Source: Sinorhizobium sp. 8-89
GTDB taxonomy: Bacteria; Pseudomonadota; Alphaproteobacteria; Rhizobiales; Rhizobiaceae
Reading direction: 5' to 3'
Length of the DNA: 64,000 nucleotides
Assembly (NCBI RefSeq): GCF_030124325.1
Contig: NZ_JASKLR010000007.1
Coordinates: 62,001 to 126,000, forward strand
The translations under genes were made by a program, and so were the position numbers. Below, piece after piece: positions 55,557-64,000 of this stretch. The first letter of the stretch is position 1. Each line of letters starts with the position of its first letter. The notes beneath the pieces are model-generated. The model worked only from the letters and a program-made list of their open reading frames with translations, had not been told where the DNA came from and ran no database searches.

Positions 55557-55760
55557 ATGCCCAAGATGAAGACGAAATCGTCTGCCAAAAAGCGGTTCAA
55601 AGTCACCGCTACCGGCAAGGTTAGAGCTGCTGCTGCTGGCAAGCGCCACGGCATGATCAAACGGTCCAACAAGTTCATTCGCGACGCACGCGGAACCATG
55701 GTTCTCGCCGAAGCTGACGGCAAAAAGGTCGTCAAGAACTATCTGCCGAACGGTCTCTGA
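55557..55760 (+). CDS. rpmI: 50S ribosomal protein L35
   Basis: A 67-residue basic protein with the full L35 sequence ([38 protein letters not shown]). Start ATG 55557 has ATGGAGTAGC upstream; the frame is open much further up but without family similarity. It is followed by rplT, as in most bacteria. Confidence 0.97.
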   Translation: MPKMKTKSSAKKRFKVTATGKVRAAAAGKRHGMIKRSNKFIRDARGTMVLAEADGKKVVKNYLPNGL

Positions 55761-55797
55761 GACGTCGGGCATATTGGATAATTAAGGAGATCATGAC

Positions 55798-56202
55798 ATG
55801 GCACGTGTAAAACGCGGTGTGACCGCCCACGCCAAGCACAAGAAGACGCTCAAGGCCGCCAAGGGTTTCTATGGCCGTCGCAAGAACACCATCCGCGCCG
55901 CCAAGGCAGCGGTGGACCGTTCCAAGCAGTACGCCTATCGCGACCGCAAGGTTAACAAGCGCAATTTCCGCGCCCTCTGGATCCAGCGCATCAACGCTGC
56001 CGTCCGCGAGCACGGTCTGACCTACGGCCGTTTCATCGACGGTCTCAACAAGGCCGGCATCGAAGTCGACCGCAAGGTCCTGTCCGACATGGCAATCCAT
56101 GAGACGGCAGCATTCGGCGCGCTCGTCGAAGCCGCCAAGAAGGCGCTCGCCTACCTCAAGGAAGCCGGCACGGCAAACGAGTTTGAAAGCGCTGTCCGTT
56201 AA
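55798..56202 (+). CDS. rplT: 50S ribosomal protein L20
   Basis: A 134-residue protein with the L20 signature [34 protein letters not shown] and [21 protein letters not shown]20 is needed early in 50S assembly and represses its own operon in E. coli. AAGGAGATC precedes the ATG. A terminator-like hairpin follows and separates it from pheST. Confidence 0.98.
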   Translation: MARVKRGVTAHAKHKKTLKAAKGFYGRRKNTIRAAKAAVDRSKQYAYRDRKVNKRNFRALWIQRINAAVREHGLTYGRFIDGLNKAGIEVDRKVLSDMAIHETAAFGALVEAAKKALAYLKEAGTANEFESAVR

Positions 56203-56241
56203 GCCAGCGTTTTCCCAAAACCGTTCTTGAAATTAGTTGGG

Positions 56242-56275
56242 AAACCCGCGCTGGCAGGGCTGGCGCGGGTTTTTC
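56242..56275 (+). terminator. Hairpin with T-run after rplT
   Basis: AAACCCGCGC and GCGCGGGTTT enclose a short loop, followed by TTC, 40 bases after the rplT stop. It could end rpmI-rplT or attenuate transcription into pheST. Confidence 0.75.
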
Positions 56276-56397
56276 TATTTGGCTCGCCAGCCGTGATCGC
56301 AGCCACGGTCGAGCTCTCCGACAGACGGTGAGCGCGATCACATTGCTGAAGAATTGAACCGATATACCGAACCATTCCCGCATCGAGGCAGGACAGA

Positions 56398-57480
56398 ATG
56401 AGCGAACTGGAAACGTTGGAACGGATTTTGCTGGCGGAAATCGATACCGCCGCCGACGAGGCGGCGATCGAGGCGGTGCGCGTAAGTGCGCTTGGCAAGA
56501 AGGGCTCGATCTCCGAACTCCTGAAGACGCTCGGCGCCATGAGCCCGGAGGAACGCCAGACGCGCGGCGCTCGCATCAATGCGCTGAAGAACACGGTGAC
56601 GGATGCGATCTCCGCCCGCAAGCTGGCGCTCAAGGATGCGGCAATCGCCGAGCGGCTGGCGCGCGAAACGGTCGACATCAGCCTCCCCCTCCGCTCCTCG
56701 CCGGCCGAGCGCGGCCGTATCCATCCGATCAGCCAGATCGTCGACGAAATCACAGCGATTTTCGGCGACATGGGCTTCTCGATCGCTGAAGGGCCGGACA
56801 TCGAAACGGACTACTACAACTTCACGGCGCTGAATTTCCCCGACGGACATCCGGCCCGTGAGATGCACGACACCTTCTTCTTCCAGCCGGATGAGAAGGG
56901 CGAGCGCAAGGTGCTGCGCACGCACACCTCGCCGGTGCAAATTCGTACCATGGAAGCGCAAGAGCCACCGATCCGCATCATCATCCCCGGCAAGACCTAC
57001 CGGCAGGATTCGGACGCCACCCACTCGCCGATGTTCCATCAGGTCGAGGGCCTGGTGATCGACAAGACGGCGAATGTCGCCAACATGCGCTGGGTGCTGG
57101 AGGAGTTCTGCAAGGCGTTCTTCGAGGTGGATCAGGTGACGATGCGTTTCCGCCCGTCCTTCTTCCCCTTCACCGAACCGTCGTTCGAGGTCGACATCCA
57201 GTGCGACCGTTCCGGCCCGATCGTCAAGTTCGGCGAAGGCACGGACTGGATGGAAATCCTCGGCTGCGGCATGGTCCATCCAAACGTGCTGCGCGCCGGC
57301 GGTCTCGATCCCGACGAGTATCAGGGCTTTGCCTGGGGCATGGGGCTCGACCGCATCGCCATGCTGAAATACGGCATGCCGGACCTGCGCGACTTCTTCA
57401 ACGCCGATGTCCGCTGGATGACCCATTACGGCTTCCGCCCACTCGACATGCCGACGCTCTTCGGCGGACTCTCCGCTTGA
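56398..57480 (+). CDS. pheS: Phenylalanyl-tRNA synthetase, alpha subunit
   Basis: PheS carries the class II catalytic site of the alpha2-beta2 enzyme. The 360-residue protein has an N-terminal coiled coil, then motif 2 [19 protein letters not shown], the phenylalanine pocket [18 protein letters not shown] and motif 3 [20 protein letters not shown]. It is followed 35 bases later by pheT. Confidence 0.97.
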   Translation: MSELETLERILLAEIDTAADEAAIEAVRVSALGKKGSISELLKTLGAMSPEERQTRGARINALKNTVTDAISARKLALKDAAIAERLARETVDISLPLRSSPAERGRIHPISQIVDEITAIFGDMGFSIAEGPDIETDYYNFTALNFPDGHPAREMHDTFFFQPDEKGERKVLRTHTSPVQIRTMEAQEPPIRIIIPGKTYRQDSDATHSPMFHQVEGLVIDKTANVANMRWVLEEFCKAFFEVDQVTMRFRPSFFPFTEPSFEVDIQCDRSGPIVKFGEGTDWMEILGCGMVHPNVLRAGGLDPDEYQGFAWGMGLDRIAMLKYGMPDLRDFFNADVRWMTHYGFRPLDMPTLFGGLSA

Positions 57481-57515
57481 TCGCGCGCTGATATTTTTGG
57501 GACACAGGTGAAATC

Positions 57516-59942
57516 ATGAAATTCACGCTTTCTTGGCTGAAGGACCATTTGGAGACCGAGGCCTCGCTCGAGGAGATCTGCGCCCGGCTGACGATGATCG
57601 GGCTGGAGGTAGAGGACGTCGACGACAAGGCGGCGTTCAAGCCCTTCGTCATCGCCAAAGTCGTCTCCGCCGAGCAGCACCCGAATGCCGACAAGCTGAA
57701 GGTGCTGATGGTCGACACTGGCAATGGCCAGCCGGTGCAGGTCGTCTGCGGTGCGCCGAACGCGCGCAAGGGCCTTGTCGGCGCCTTCGCGGCCCCCGGC
57801 ACCTACGTGCCCGGCATTGCTGTCACGCTTTCCGTCGGCAATATCCGCGGCGTCGAAAGCCGCGGCATGATGTGCTCGGAAAAGGAATTGGAGATTTCCG
57901 ACGATCACACCGGCATCATCGATCTGCCGGAGGATGCGCCGATCGGTACGAGCTATGCCGCTTACGCTGGGCTCGATGATCCGGTCATCGAGATCAACCT
58001 GACGCCGAACCGGCCGGATTGCACCAGCGTTCACGGCATTGCCCGCGACCTCGCCGCTTCCGGTCTTGGCATCTTGAGAAATCAGCCGGCACCGTCCTTT
58101 GCTGTCGCAGGCGAAACGCCGGTAAAGGTGAGGCTCGATCTCGGCGAAGACAAGCATCTTTGCCCCGGCTTCGCGCTCCGCCTCGTGCGCGGCGTCAAGA
58201 ACGGCCCGAGCCCGGCCTGGATGCGCCAGCGGCTGAACGCCATCGGCCTGCGGCCGATCAACGCGCTGGTCGACATCACCAACTACCTGACCTTCGACCA
58301 GGGCCGGCCGCTGCATGTTTTCGATGCGGCCAAGGTCACCGGCAATCTCACGGTTCGCCGGGCGAAGGACGGCGAGAAGGTGCTGGCGCTCGACACGCGC
58401 GAATACATGCTGTCGCCGGCAAACGTGGTGATCGCCGACGAGGACGGCATCGAATCGATCGGCGGCATCATGGGCGGCGAACATTCCGGCTGCGACGGTG
58501 GGACCACCGACGTGCTGATCGAATCGGCGCTCTGGGATCCGATGAACATCGCCAAGACCGGCCGCACGCTCGGCATCATCACCGATGCGCGCTATCGTTT
58601 CGAGCGCGGCGTCGATCCGGAATACATGGTGCCTGGCCTGGAGCGCGCGACCGAACTGGTGCTGGAGCTCTGCGGCGGAACGGCCGCCAAGCTGGATGTC
58701 GTCGGTTACGAGGGCCACACGCCGAGGCGCGTCGACTTCCCCGTCTCGGAGGTGAAGCGACTGACGGGGCTTGAGGTTTCGTCCGAGGAAAGCGTATCGA
58801 TCCTCAAAAAGCTCGGCTTCGGCGTCGATGGCTCCGGCGAGCGTTTTCGCGTCACGGTCCCATCCTGGCGGCCGGACGTCGACGGCAAGGCGGATCTCGT
58901 CGAAGAGGTCATGCGCATCCATGGCGTCGACAACATCGTCGCCGCGCCCCTGCCGAGCCACAATGCCGTAAACGGCAAGATTCTAACGACGCTGCAGATC
59001 CGCACGCGTCAGGCCAAGCGCGCGCTCGCAAGCCGCGGGATGCTCGAAGCCGTCACCTGGTCCTTCATCTCGGAAGAGCAGGCGGAGCTCTTCGGCGGCG
59101 GTCAGCCGGCGCTGAAGCTTGCCAACCCGATCGCGGCCGACATGTCCGACATGCGGCCCTCGCTGTTGCCGGGGCTTCTGACCGCGGCGCAGCGCAATGC
59201 CGACAAGGGCTATGGCGACGTGGCCATCTTCGAGGTTTCCGGCACCTATGAAGGCGATACGTCGGAAGCCCAGCGTCGCGTTGCAGGCGGTGTCCGCCGC
59301 GGTACGGCGTCGCTAAATGGCGCCGGCCGGCTTTGGTCGAATGCGGCGAAGGGCGGCGGCAAGCCGGTCGATGTCTTCGACGCCAAGGCCGATGCCATCG
59401 CCGTCCTCGAATCCTGCGGAGTACCGATGGGTAATGTCCAGTTCGAGGCCGGTGGCCCGGCCTGGTATCATCCCGGCCGTTCCGGCACGATCAAGCTCGG
59501 TCCGAAGATCGTTCTCGGCAGCTTCGGCGAGTTCCACCCGAAGACGCTCGATGCCCTCGACGTATCGGGCGCTCTTTGCGGTTTCGAGATCTATATCGAC
59601 GCCATGCCCGAGCCGAAGAAGAAGGCAACGCGCACCAAGCCGGCGCTGGAGCTTTCGCCGTTCCAGGCGGTCAAGCGCGATTTCGCCTTCGTCGTCGACA
59701 AGACGGTCGAGGCGGCTGCGATCCTGAGGGCCGCATCCGGTGCCGACCGCAAGCTGGTGACCGGCGTTAACGTTTTCGACGTGTTCGAGGGAGCTTCCCT
59801 TGGAGAAGGCAAGAAATCGGTGGCAATCGAGGTGACGATCCAGCCGGTCGAACGCACGCTGACCGACGAGGATTTCGAGACGCTGACGTCGAAGATCATC
59901 GCCAACGTGGCGAAGAGCACCGGCGGCGTGCTTCGCGCTTGA
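57516..59942 (+). CDS. pheT: Phenylalanyl-tRNA synthetase, beta subunit
   Basis: PheT binds tRNA and contains the editing domain. The 808-residue protein shows the N-terminal tRNA-binding EMAP domain ([21 protein letters not shown]), the B3/B4 editing domain ([20 protein letters not shown]), the B5 domain and the C-terminal ferredoxin-fold anticodon-binding domain ([40 protein letters not shown]). The length is normal. Confidence 0.97.
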   Translation: MKFTLSWLKDHLETEASLEEICARLTMIGLEVEDVDDKAAFKPFVIAKVVSAEQHPNADKLKVLMVDTGNGQPVQVVCGAPNARKGLVGAFAAPGTYVPGIAVTLSVGNIRGVESRGMMCSEKELEISDDHTGIIDLPEDAPIGTSYAAYAGLDDPVIEINLTPNRPDCTSVHGIARDLAASGLGILRNQPAPSFAVAGETPVKVRLDLGEDKHLCPGFALRLVRGVKNGPSPAWMRQRLNAIGLRPINALVDITNYLTFDQGRPLHVFDAAKVTGNLTVRRAKDGEKVLALDTREYMLSPANVVIADEDGIESIGGIMGGEHSGCDGGTTDVLIESALWDPMNIAKTGRTLGIITDARYRFERGVDPEYMVPGLERATELVLELCGGTAAKLDVVGYEGHTPRRVDFPVSEVKRLTGLEVSSEESVSILKKLGFGVDGSGERFRVTVPSWRPDVDGKADLVEEVMRIHGVDNIVAAPLPSHNAVNGKILTTLQIRTRQAKRALASRGMLEAVTWSFISEEQAELFGGGQPALKLANPIAADMSDMRPSLLPGLLTAAQRNADKGYGDVAIFEVSGTYEGDTSEAQRRVAGGVRRGTASLNGAGRLWSNAAKGGGKPVDVFDAKADAIAVLESCGVPMGNVQFEAGGPAWYHPGRSGTIKLGPKIVLGSFGEFHPKTLDALDVSGALCGFEIYIDAMPEPKKKATRTKPALELSPFQAVKRDFAFVVDKTVEAAAILRAASGADRKLVTGVNVFDVFEGASLGEGKKSVAIEVTIQPVERTLTDEDFETLTSKIIANVAKSTGGVLRA

Positions 59943-59952
59943 TGAAACATAA

Positions 59953-59980
59953 GAGGCCGCCGCACGATGCGGCGGCCTTG
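59953..59980 (+). terminator. Intrinsic terminator after pheT
   Basis: AGGCCGCCGC-ACGAT-GCGGCGGCCT followed by TGTTC, ten bases after the pheT stop. The gap up to 60145 otherwise shows no gene. Confidence 0.8.
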
Positions 59981-60145
59981 TTCAGCCATTGCAAATGTTT
60001 GGCACCCCCCTGGGACGAGGCGATGTGTTCTTTGCGCCGCGTTCGCTCCTCATCCCGCTGCCGCCACCTTCTCCCCGCGCGCGGGGAAAGAGGACTTGGG
60101 TGAGGGGCAAGGTACGGCACTTAGCGATCTCCCCATCGGAAGCGA

Positions 60146-60542
60146 TCAGTCTGAGGGCTGCATCAACTCTATCCGGTTACCGAAGGGGTCGCTGACATAC
60201 CGGCGGACGAATCCCGCAAGTGGCTCATCCTCCGTTGCTTTAAATCCGGCCGCCTCGAGCCGTGAGATCAGTGCGAGAAGGTTGTCGACGATGAAGGGCG
60301 GGGTGCGCCTTGCGGGCGGGCAAAAACTGCTTCTCCACGCCGAGATGGATCGTGAGGCCCGCACGATGGAACCAACAACCCCCACGATGGGAAAGGTTGG
60401 ATGGTTTCGGCACCTCCGGAATGCCGAGAAGGTCGGCATAGAAACGGCGAGCCTCGCCTTCGCCACCCTCCGGCATCGCGAGTTGCACGTGATCAATCCC
60501 AATCACCACTGCCGACATCGGCTCGTCTGCGCAAGCACTCAT
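60146..60542 (-). pseudogene. VOC (glyoxalase) family protein, frameshifted
   Basis: The N-terminal half (IGIDHVQLAMPEGGEGEARR, FYADLLGIPEVPKP, GGCWFHRAGLTIHLGVEKQF) is in one frame from ATG 60542. The C-terminal half (FIVDNLLALISRLEAAGFKA, RRYVSDPFGNRIELMQPSD) continues in another frame. The shift lies at 60295-60303 and is explained by one extra base in the run CCCCGCCC (minus strand): removing it gives HPAFIVDNL. Either the gene is broken or the sequence has an error. Its start overlaps the stop of the NTF2-like gene by four bases (ATGA). Confidence 0.8.
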
Positions 60543-60898
60543 GAATGGACGTGCCAGACCTTGTTGACGATCAGCCACCGTCCGTCGACTTTTAGCAGCG
60601 ACAGGTAATCCGTATAACGTGAGCCGGCGAATTCATCGACGACCTTCACGCTCGCAGCGTCGCCAGTAATGTGGATCATCTCCACGTCCATGAGAGGCTG
60701 TGTTTCCGGCGGTGCCGAACCTTCCTTCAGGATCGCTGCTATGAAGGCGTCGCGGGTCAGCCACTCGATGGCTCCATCATAATTGCCGACGATCGAGGCG
60801 TTCGGGTGGAAGGCCTTGCGTAGCGCCGCCTCGTTGGCGAAGGCCATGCCGTCGACGTAGAGATGGATCACCGCGCTGATCGCCTGCTCTTCGGACAT
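60539..60898 (-). CDS. NTF2-like (SnoaL/lumazine-binding type) protein
   Basis: A 119-residue cone-shaped NTF2-like domain: VIHLYVDGMAFANEAALRKA, FHPNASIVGNYDG, and the last strands TDYLSLLKVDGRWLIVNKVW. Such proteins bind or isomerise small molecules; the role is unknown. GGAGGGATGAGG precedes the ATG. It is translationally coupled to the frameshifted VOC gene, so both probably belonged to one small pathway. Confidence 0.82.
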   Translation of the reverse strand: MSEEQAISAVIHLYVDGMAFANEAALRKAFHPNASIVGNYDGAIEWLTRDAFIAAILKEGSAPPETQPLMDVEMIHITGDAASVKVVDEFAGSRYTDYLSLLKVDGRWLIVNKVWHVHS

Positions 60899-61009
60899 TC
60901 CTCATCCCTCCTTGTTTGGGGCCGACTGCACTATAGGTAGGGCATCGCAGGCGAAATGCGATGCCCGAAATGCCCTTGTGCGTTCAGGGCACGCGGAGCA
61001 GAGTGCGCC

Positions 61010-62005
<996 letters not shown>

Positions 62006-62193
62006 GGGAGGTCCTTTCAGGCTTCGACGCCGGTTCCGGCCGAGAAGGGCCGCTTGCGGCTGGCGTCGAAAGAAGCGGATGGTCATCGGTGGTGTCGCGC
62101 CCGCACCGGGGGCCGACACCACGGAGGATAGGACCGTCATCCGCGGCTGAAAATCTCTGTCAATTCTCACGGGTTGTTCTATCATTTCGATCA

Positions 62194-63084
62194 ATGAACC
62201 GGACCCAGCTTTCTCAACTCGCCGTCCTTTCCGCCGTCGCCGCGCACGGCAGCTTCCGCGCCGCCGCGAAGGAACTCGGTGTCGCTCCATCCGCCGTTAG
62301 CCATGCGGTCGCCAGCCTCGAGGCAAGTCTGGGCGTGCGATTGCTTTCGCGCACCACTCGCAGTGTCGCGCCGACAGAGGAGGGGCGTCGGCTCCTGGAG
62401 CGGTTGCGCCCCGCGCTCGAAGAAATCGCTCACGCGCTGGAAGCCGCGGCGGAGGCGCGCGAGCGACCGGCGGGAAACCTGCGCATTACCGCGCCGCGCT
62501 TTGCCGCCGACCTCATCCTTGCGCCCCGGCTGGGCGCGTTTCTGGAGCGCTACCCCGACATCGTGCTCGAAATCGCCAATGAAGACGGCTTCACCGATAT
62601 TGTCGAAGAGGGTTATGACGCGGGCATCAGACTTGGCGAGAGCCTGGAGGCCGACATGATCGCCGTGAGGGTCGGTCCGGACCTCACAAGCGCCGTGGTG
62701 GCGGCGCCATCCTATTTCGAACGCCAAGGAAGGCCTGCCCACCCCCGCGAACTTGCCGGGCACCGCTGCATTCGCCGTCGCTTTTCGAACGGCACGCTCT
62801 ATCGTTGGGAATTCGAAAAGGGGGGCGAGGAGATAACCGTGTCGGTAGCCGGCCCCCTGATCCTCGGCGAGGATCGACCGATCATCAAGGCCGCGCTTGG
62901 GGGCGCGGGGCTTGCCTATCTCTTCGAGTCGCGCGTGAGCGAGGATATCGCGGCGGGGCGATTGGAGCGCGTGCTCGAAGATTGGTGCGCGCCCTATGCC
63001 GGCCCCTACCTCTACTATCCAAGCCGTCGCCAGATGCGCCCGGCGCTGAGAGCCTTCATCGATTTCTTCCGGCATTTGGAGTAA
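62194..63084 (+). CDS. LysR-type transcriptional regulator
   Basis: A 296-residue regulator with the N-terminal winged helix ([40 protein letters not shown]) and the periplasmic-binding-like effector domain. The start is ATG 62194; the frame is open upstream into the divergent region. It stands divergent to the aldo/keto reductase gene at a distance of 188 bases, the usual arrangement in which LysR proteins control their neighbour. The effector is unknown. Confidence 0.92.
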   Translation: MNRTQLSQLAVLSAVAAHGSFRAAAKELGVAPSAVSHAVASLEASLGVRLLSRTTRSVAPTEEGRRLLERLRPALEEIAHALEAAAEARERPAGNLRITAPRFAADLILAPRLGAFLERYPDIVLEIANEDGFTDIVEEGYDAGIRLGESLEADMIAVRVGPDLTSAVVAAPSYFERQGRPAHPRELAGHRCIRRRFSNGTLYRWEFEKGGEEITVSVAGPLILGEDRPIIKAALGGAGLAYLFESRVSEDIAAGRLERVLEDWCAPYAGPYLYYPSRRQMRPALRAFIDFFRHLE

Positions 63085-63161
63085 GGCGGCCGGCGGAGAG
63101 AGACCGGCCGCCGCTCAAGCAATTCCAGGAACGCCTGCAACGGCGTTCCGCCGGGAATTGC
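63085..63161. terminator. Two hairpins between convergent genes
   Basis: GGCGGCCGG (63085-63093) pairs with CCGGCCGCC (63104-63112) immediately after the LysR stop. A second, nested inverted repeat follows: GCAATTCC (63119) with GGAATTGC (63154) and inside it GAACGCC with GGCGTTC. No T-run is present, so the terminator role is only likely. Confidence 0.5.
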
Positions 63162-63180
63162 GCAGTGGCGAAGAGTTAGA

Positions 63181-63672
63181 TCACGCGGCTTTCTTGTTCG
63201 CTTGCGCCATGGCTAGTTTCGTCAGGTCCTCGTCGGTGACGATCTCTTCCTTAAGCGTAGCGTCGAGAAGCGAAACCGCATCCTTCAACCCGATGGTCTT
63301 GGCCCAGGTCTTCAGGGTGCCGTAGCGCGATATCTCGTAATGCTCGACAGCCTGGGCGGCGGAGATGAGGCCGGCGTCAAGCGCGGGAGTGCCCTTGAAC
63401 TCGTCCATGATCTCTTCGCCTTCGGCAATGATGCCCTCGATCGCCTCGCAGGTTTTGCCCTGTGCGCGTTTGCCGATCATGTCGAAGACCTGCTGCAGCC
63501 GCTCAACATGGGTTTCCGTCTGTTCCTTGTGCTTCTCGAAAGCGGCCTTGAGTTCCGGTGCCTGTGCGCCGCGTGCCATCTTTGGAAGCGCCTTGAGGAT
63601 CTTCCGCTCGGCGTAATAGATGTCTTTCAGGGTATCATGGAAGAGATCGTTCAGTGTCTTTTCCTTGGCCAT
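63181..63672 (-). CDS. YciE/YciF family ferritin-like protein (DUF892)
   Basis: A 163-residue four-helix protein with the family patterns LNDLFHDTLKDIYYAERKIL, ALPKMARGAQAPELKAAFEK and AAQAVEHYEISRYGTLKTWA, and Glu/His residues placed as in ferritin-like di-iron sites. E. coli YciF is induced by osmotic and general stress. Expected cytoplasmic; the function is not settled. It starts at ATG 63672. Confidence 0.9.
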   Translation of the reverse strand: MAKEKTLNDLFHDTLKDIYYAERKILKALPKMARGAQAPELKAAFEKHKEQTETHVERLQQVFDMIGKRAQGKTCEAIEGIIAEGEEIMDEFKGTPALDAGLISAAQAVEHYEISRYGTLKTWAKTIGLKDAVSLLDATLKEEIVTDEDLTKLAMAQANKKAA

Positions 63673-63878
63673 ATTTCGGCATCCTTTCCGGTGGTGGTTT
63701 TTGATAGCGCCAACGAAACACTGTCGAACCGCGTTTGTTCCGGGCAGGCAGACTTACCGCCTAGATGTGTTCCTCACGTCGAATATTCGGGGAGACCGGC
63801 TTTCTCACAGTCTCGGGAATCGGGTGGCCGCCTGGCGCCGGATCTGGGATTCCTTTGCCGCTAACGAGAAAGGAATCC

Positions 63879-64000
63879 ATGATGCCAAGACTTGAAGGAA
63901 AGATCGCGATCATAACCGGGGCGAGTTCCGGTATCGGCCGCGCCGCCGCCGTGCTTTTTGCCCGTGCGGGCGCACAGCTTGTCGTTAACGCGCGGCGCGA
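63879..64000 (+). CDS. Short-chain dehydrogenase/reductase (3' end outside window)
   Basis: The first 40 codons of an SDR enzyme: [20 protein letters not shown] and [20 protein letters not shown]. The TGASSGIG motif is the Rossmann glycine-rich loop that binds NAD(P). Two ATG codons in a row (63879 and 63882) follow AGAAAGGAATCC. The substrate cannot be told from this part. Confidence 0.88.
   Translation, partial: MMPRLEGKIAIITGASSGIGRAAAVLFARAGAQLVVNARR

Overview
The window is a piece of the main chromosome of an alphaproteobacterium of the Rhizobiaceae, most likely Ensifer/Sinorhizobium. The evidence is the high G+C, the gene orders nusA-ylxR-infB-rbfA-truB, rpsO-pnp, fabI-fabB-fabA next to irr, aroA-cmk-rpsA and infC-rpmI-rplT-pheS-pheT, a class II (CP4-like) EPSP synthase, an Irr iron regulator with a matching Irr box, and many copies of short rhizobial intergenic repeats. 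It begins inside nusA and ends inside a short-chain dehydrogenase gene. It is mostly housekeeping DNA; there is no rRNA operon, prophage, insertion sequence or CRISPR array.

Layout. 1-6.6 kb: nusA (5' end missing), ylxR, infB, rbfA, truB (transcription and translation factors). 6.9-13.5 kb: an orphan HWE-type histidine kinase, rpsO, pnp, an RsmC-like rRNA methyltransferase and a small membrane protein. 13.5-17 kb: the unsaturated fatty acid genes fabI-fabB-fabA (minus strand), divergent from irr. 17-22.9 kb: a UPF0126/TRIC membrane protein, a DUF218 protein, tRNA-Ala(GGC), a FYDLN-acid protein, then aroA, a putative LAS-type murein peptidase, cmk and rpsA. 24.6-29 kb: a poorly characterised segment with two large unrecognised proteins, a DUF6665 gene and its decayed partial copy, and a Gly/Tyr-rich secreted protein. 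29.2-36.7 kb: tRNA-Leu(CAG), a membrane adenylate cyclase, an RNase D-like nuclease, a YqaA-like membrane protein, an Rdx protein, DoxX, Rnk, a GFA-family protein and two acetyltransferases. 37-45.7 kb: lepA, two MFS transporters, an XRE-cupin regulator, a GNAT acetyltransferase, ExoD, an OmpA lipoprotein and a methyltransferase. 45.8-47.1 kb: an ECF41 sigma factor with its AhpD-like partner. 47.3-50.2 kb: the EF-P lysylation set epmB-epmA divergent from efp. 50.4-54.5 kb: cfa, the Irr-regulated membrane ferritin mbfA, a transglutaminase-like protein and a hydrolase. 54.7-59.9 kb: infC-rpmI-rplT-pheS-pheT. 60-64 kb: a frameshifted VOC gene, an NTF2-like protein, an aldo/keto reductase divergent from a LysR regulator, a YciF-like protein and the start of an SDR gene.

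The clearest regulatory links that can be read directly are irr with an Irr-box-controlled mbfA promoter, the ECF41 sigma factor with its own predicted promoter, an AUU start codon on infC, and the three EF-P modification genes side by side. At least nine full or partial copies of one two-hairpin intergenic repeat family are scattered through the gaps. I did not find a complete unknown multi-gene system. The best candidates for new biology are the peptidase-like gene inside aroA-cmk-rpsA, the 24.7-28.4 kb cluster of unrecognised genes, and several unexplained palindromes.
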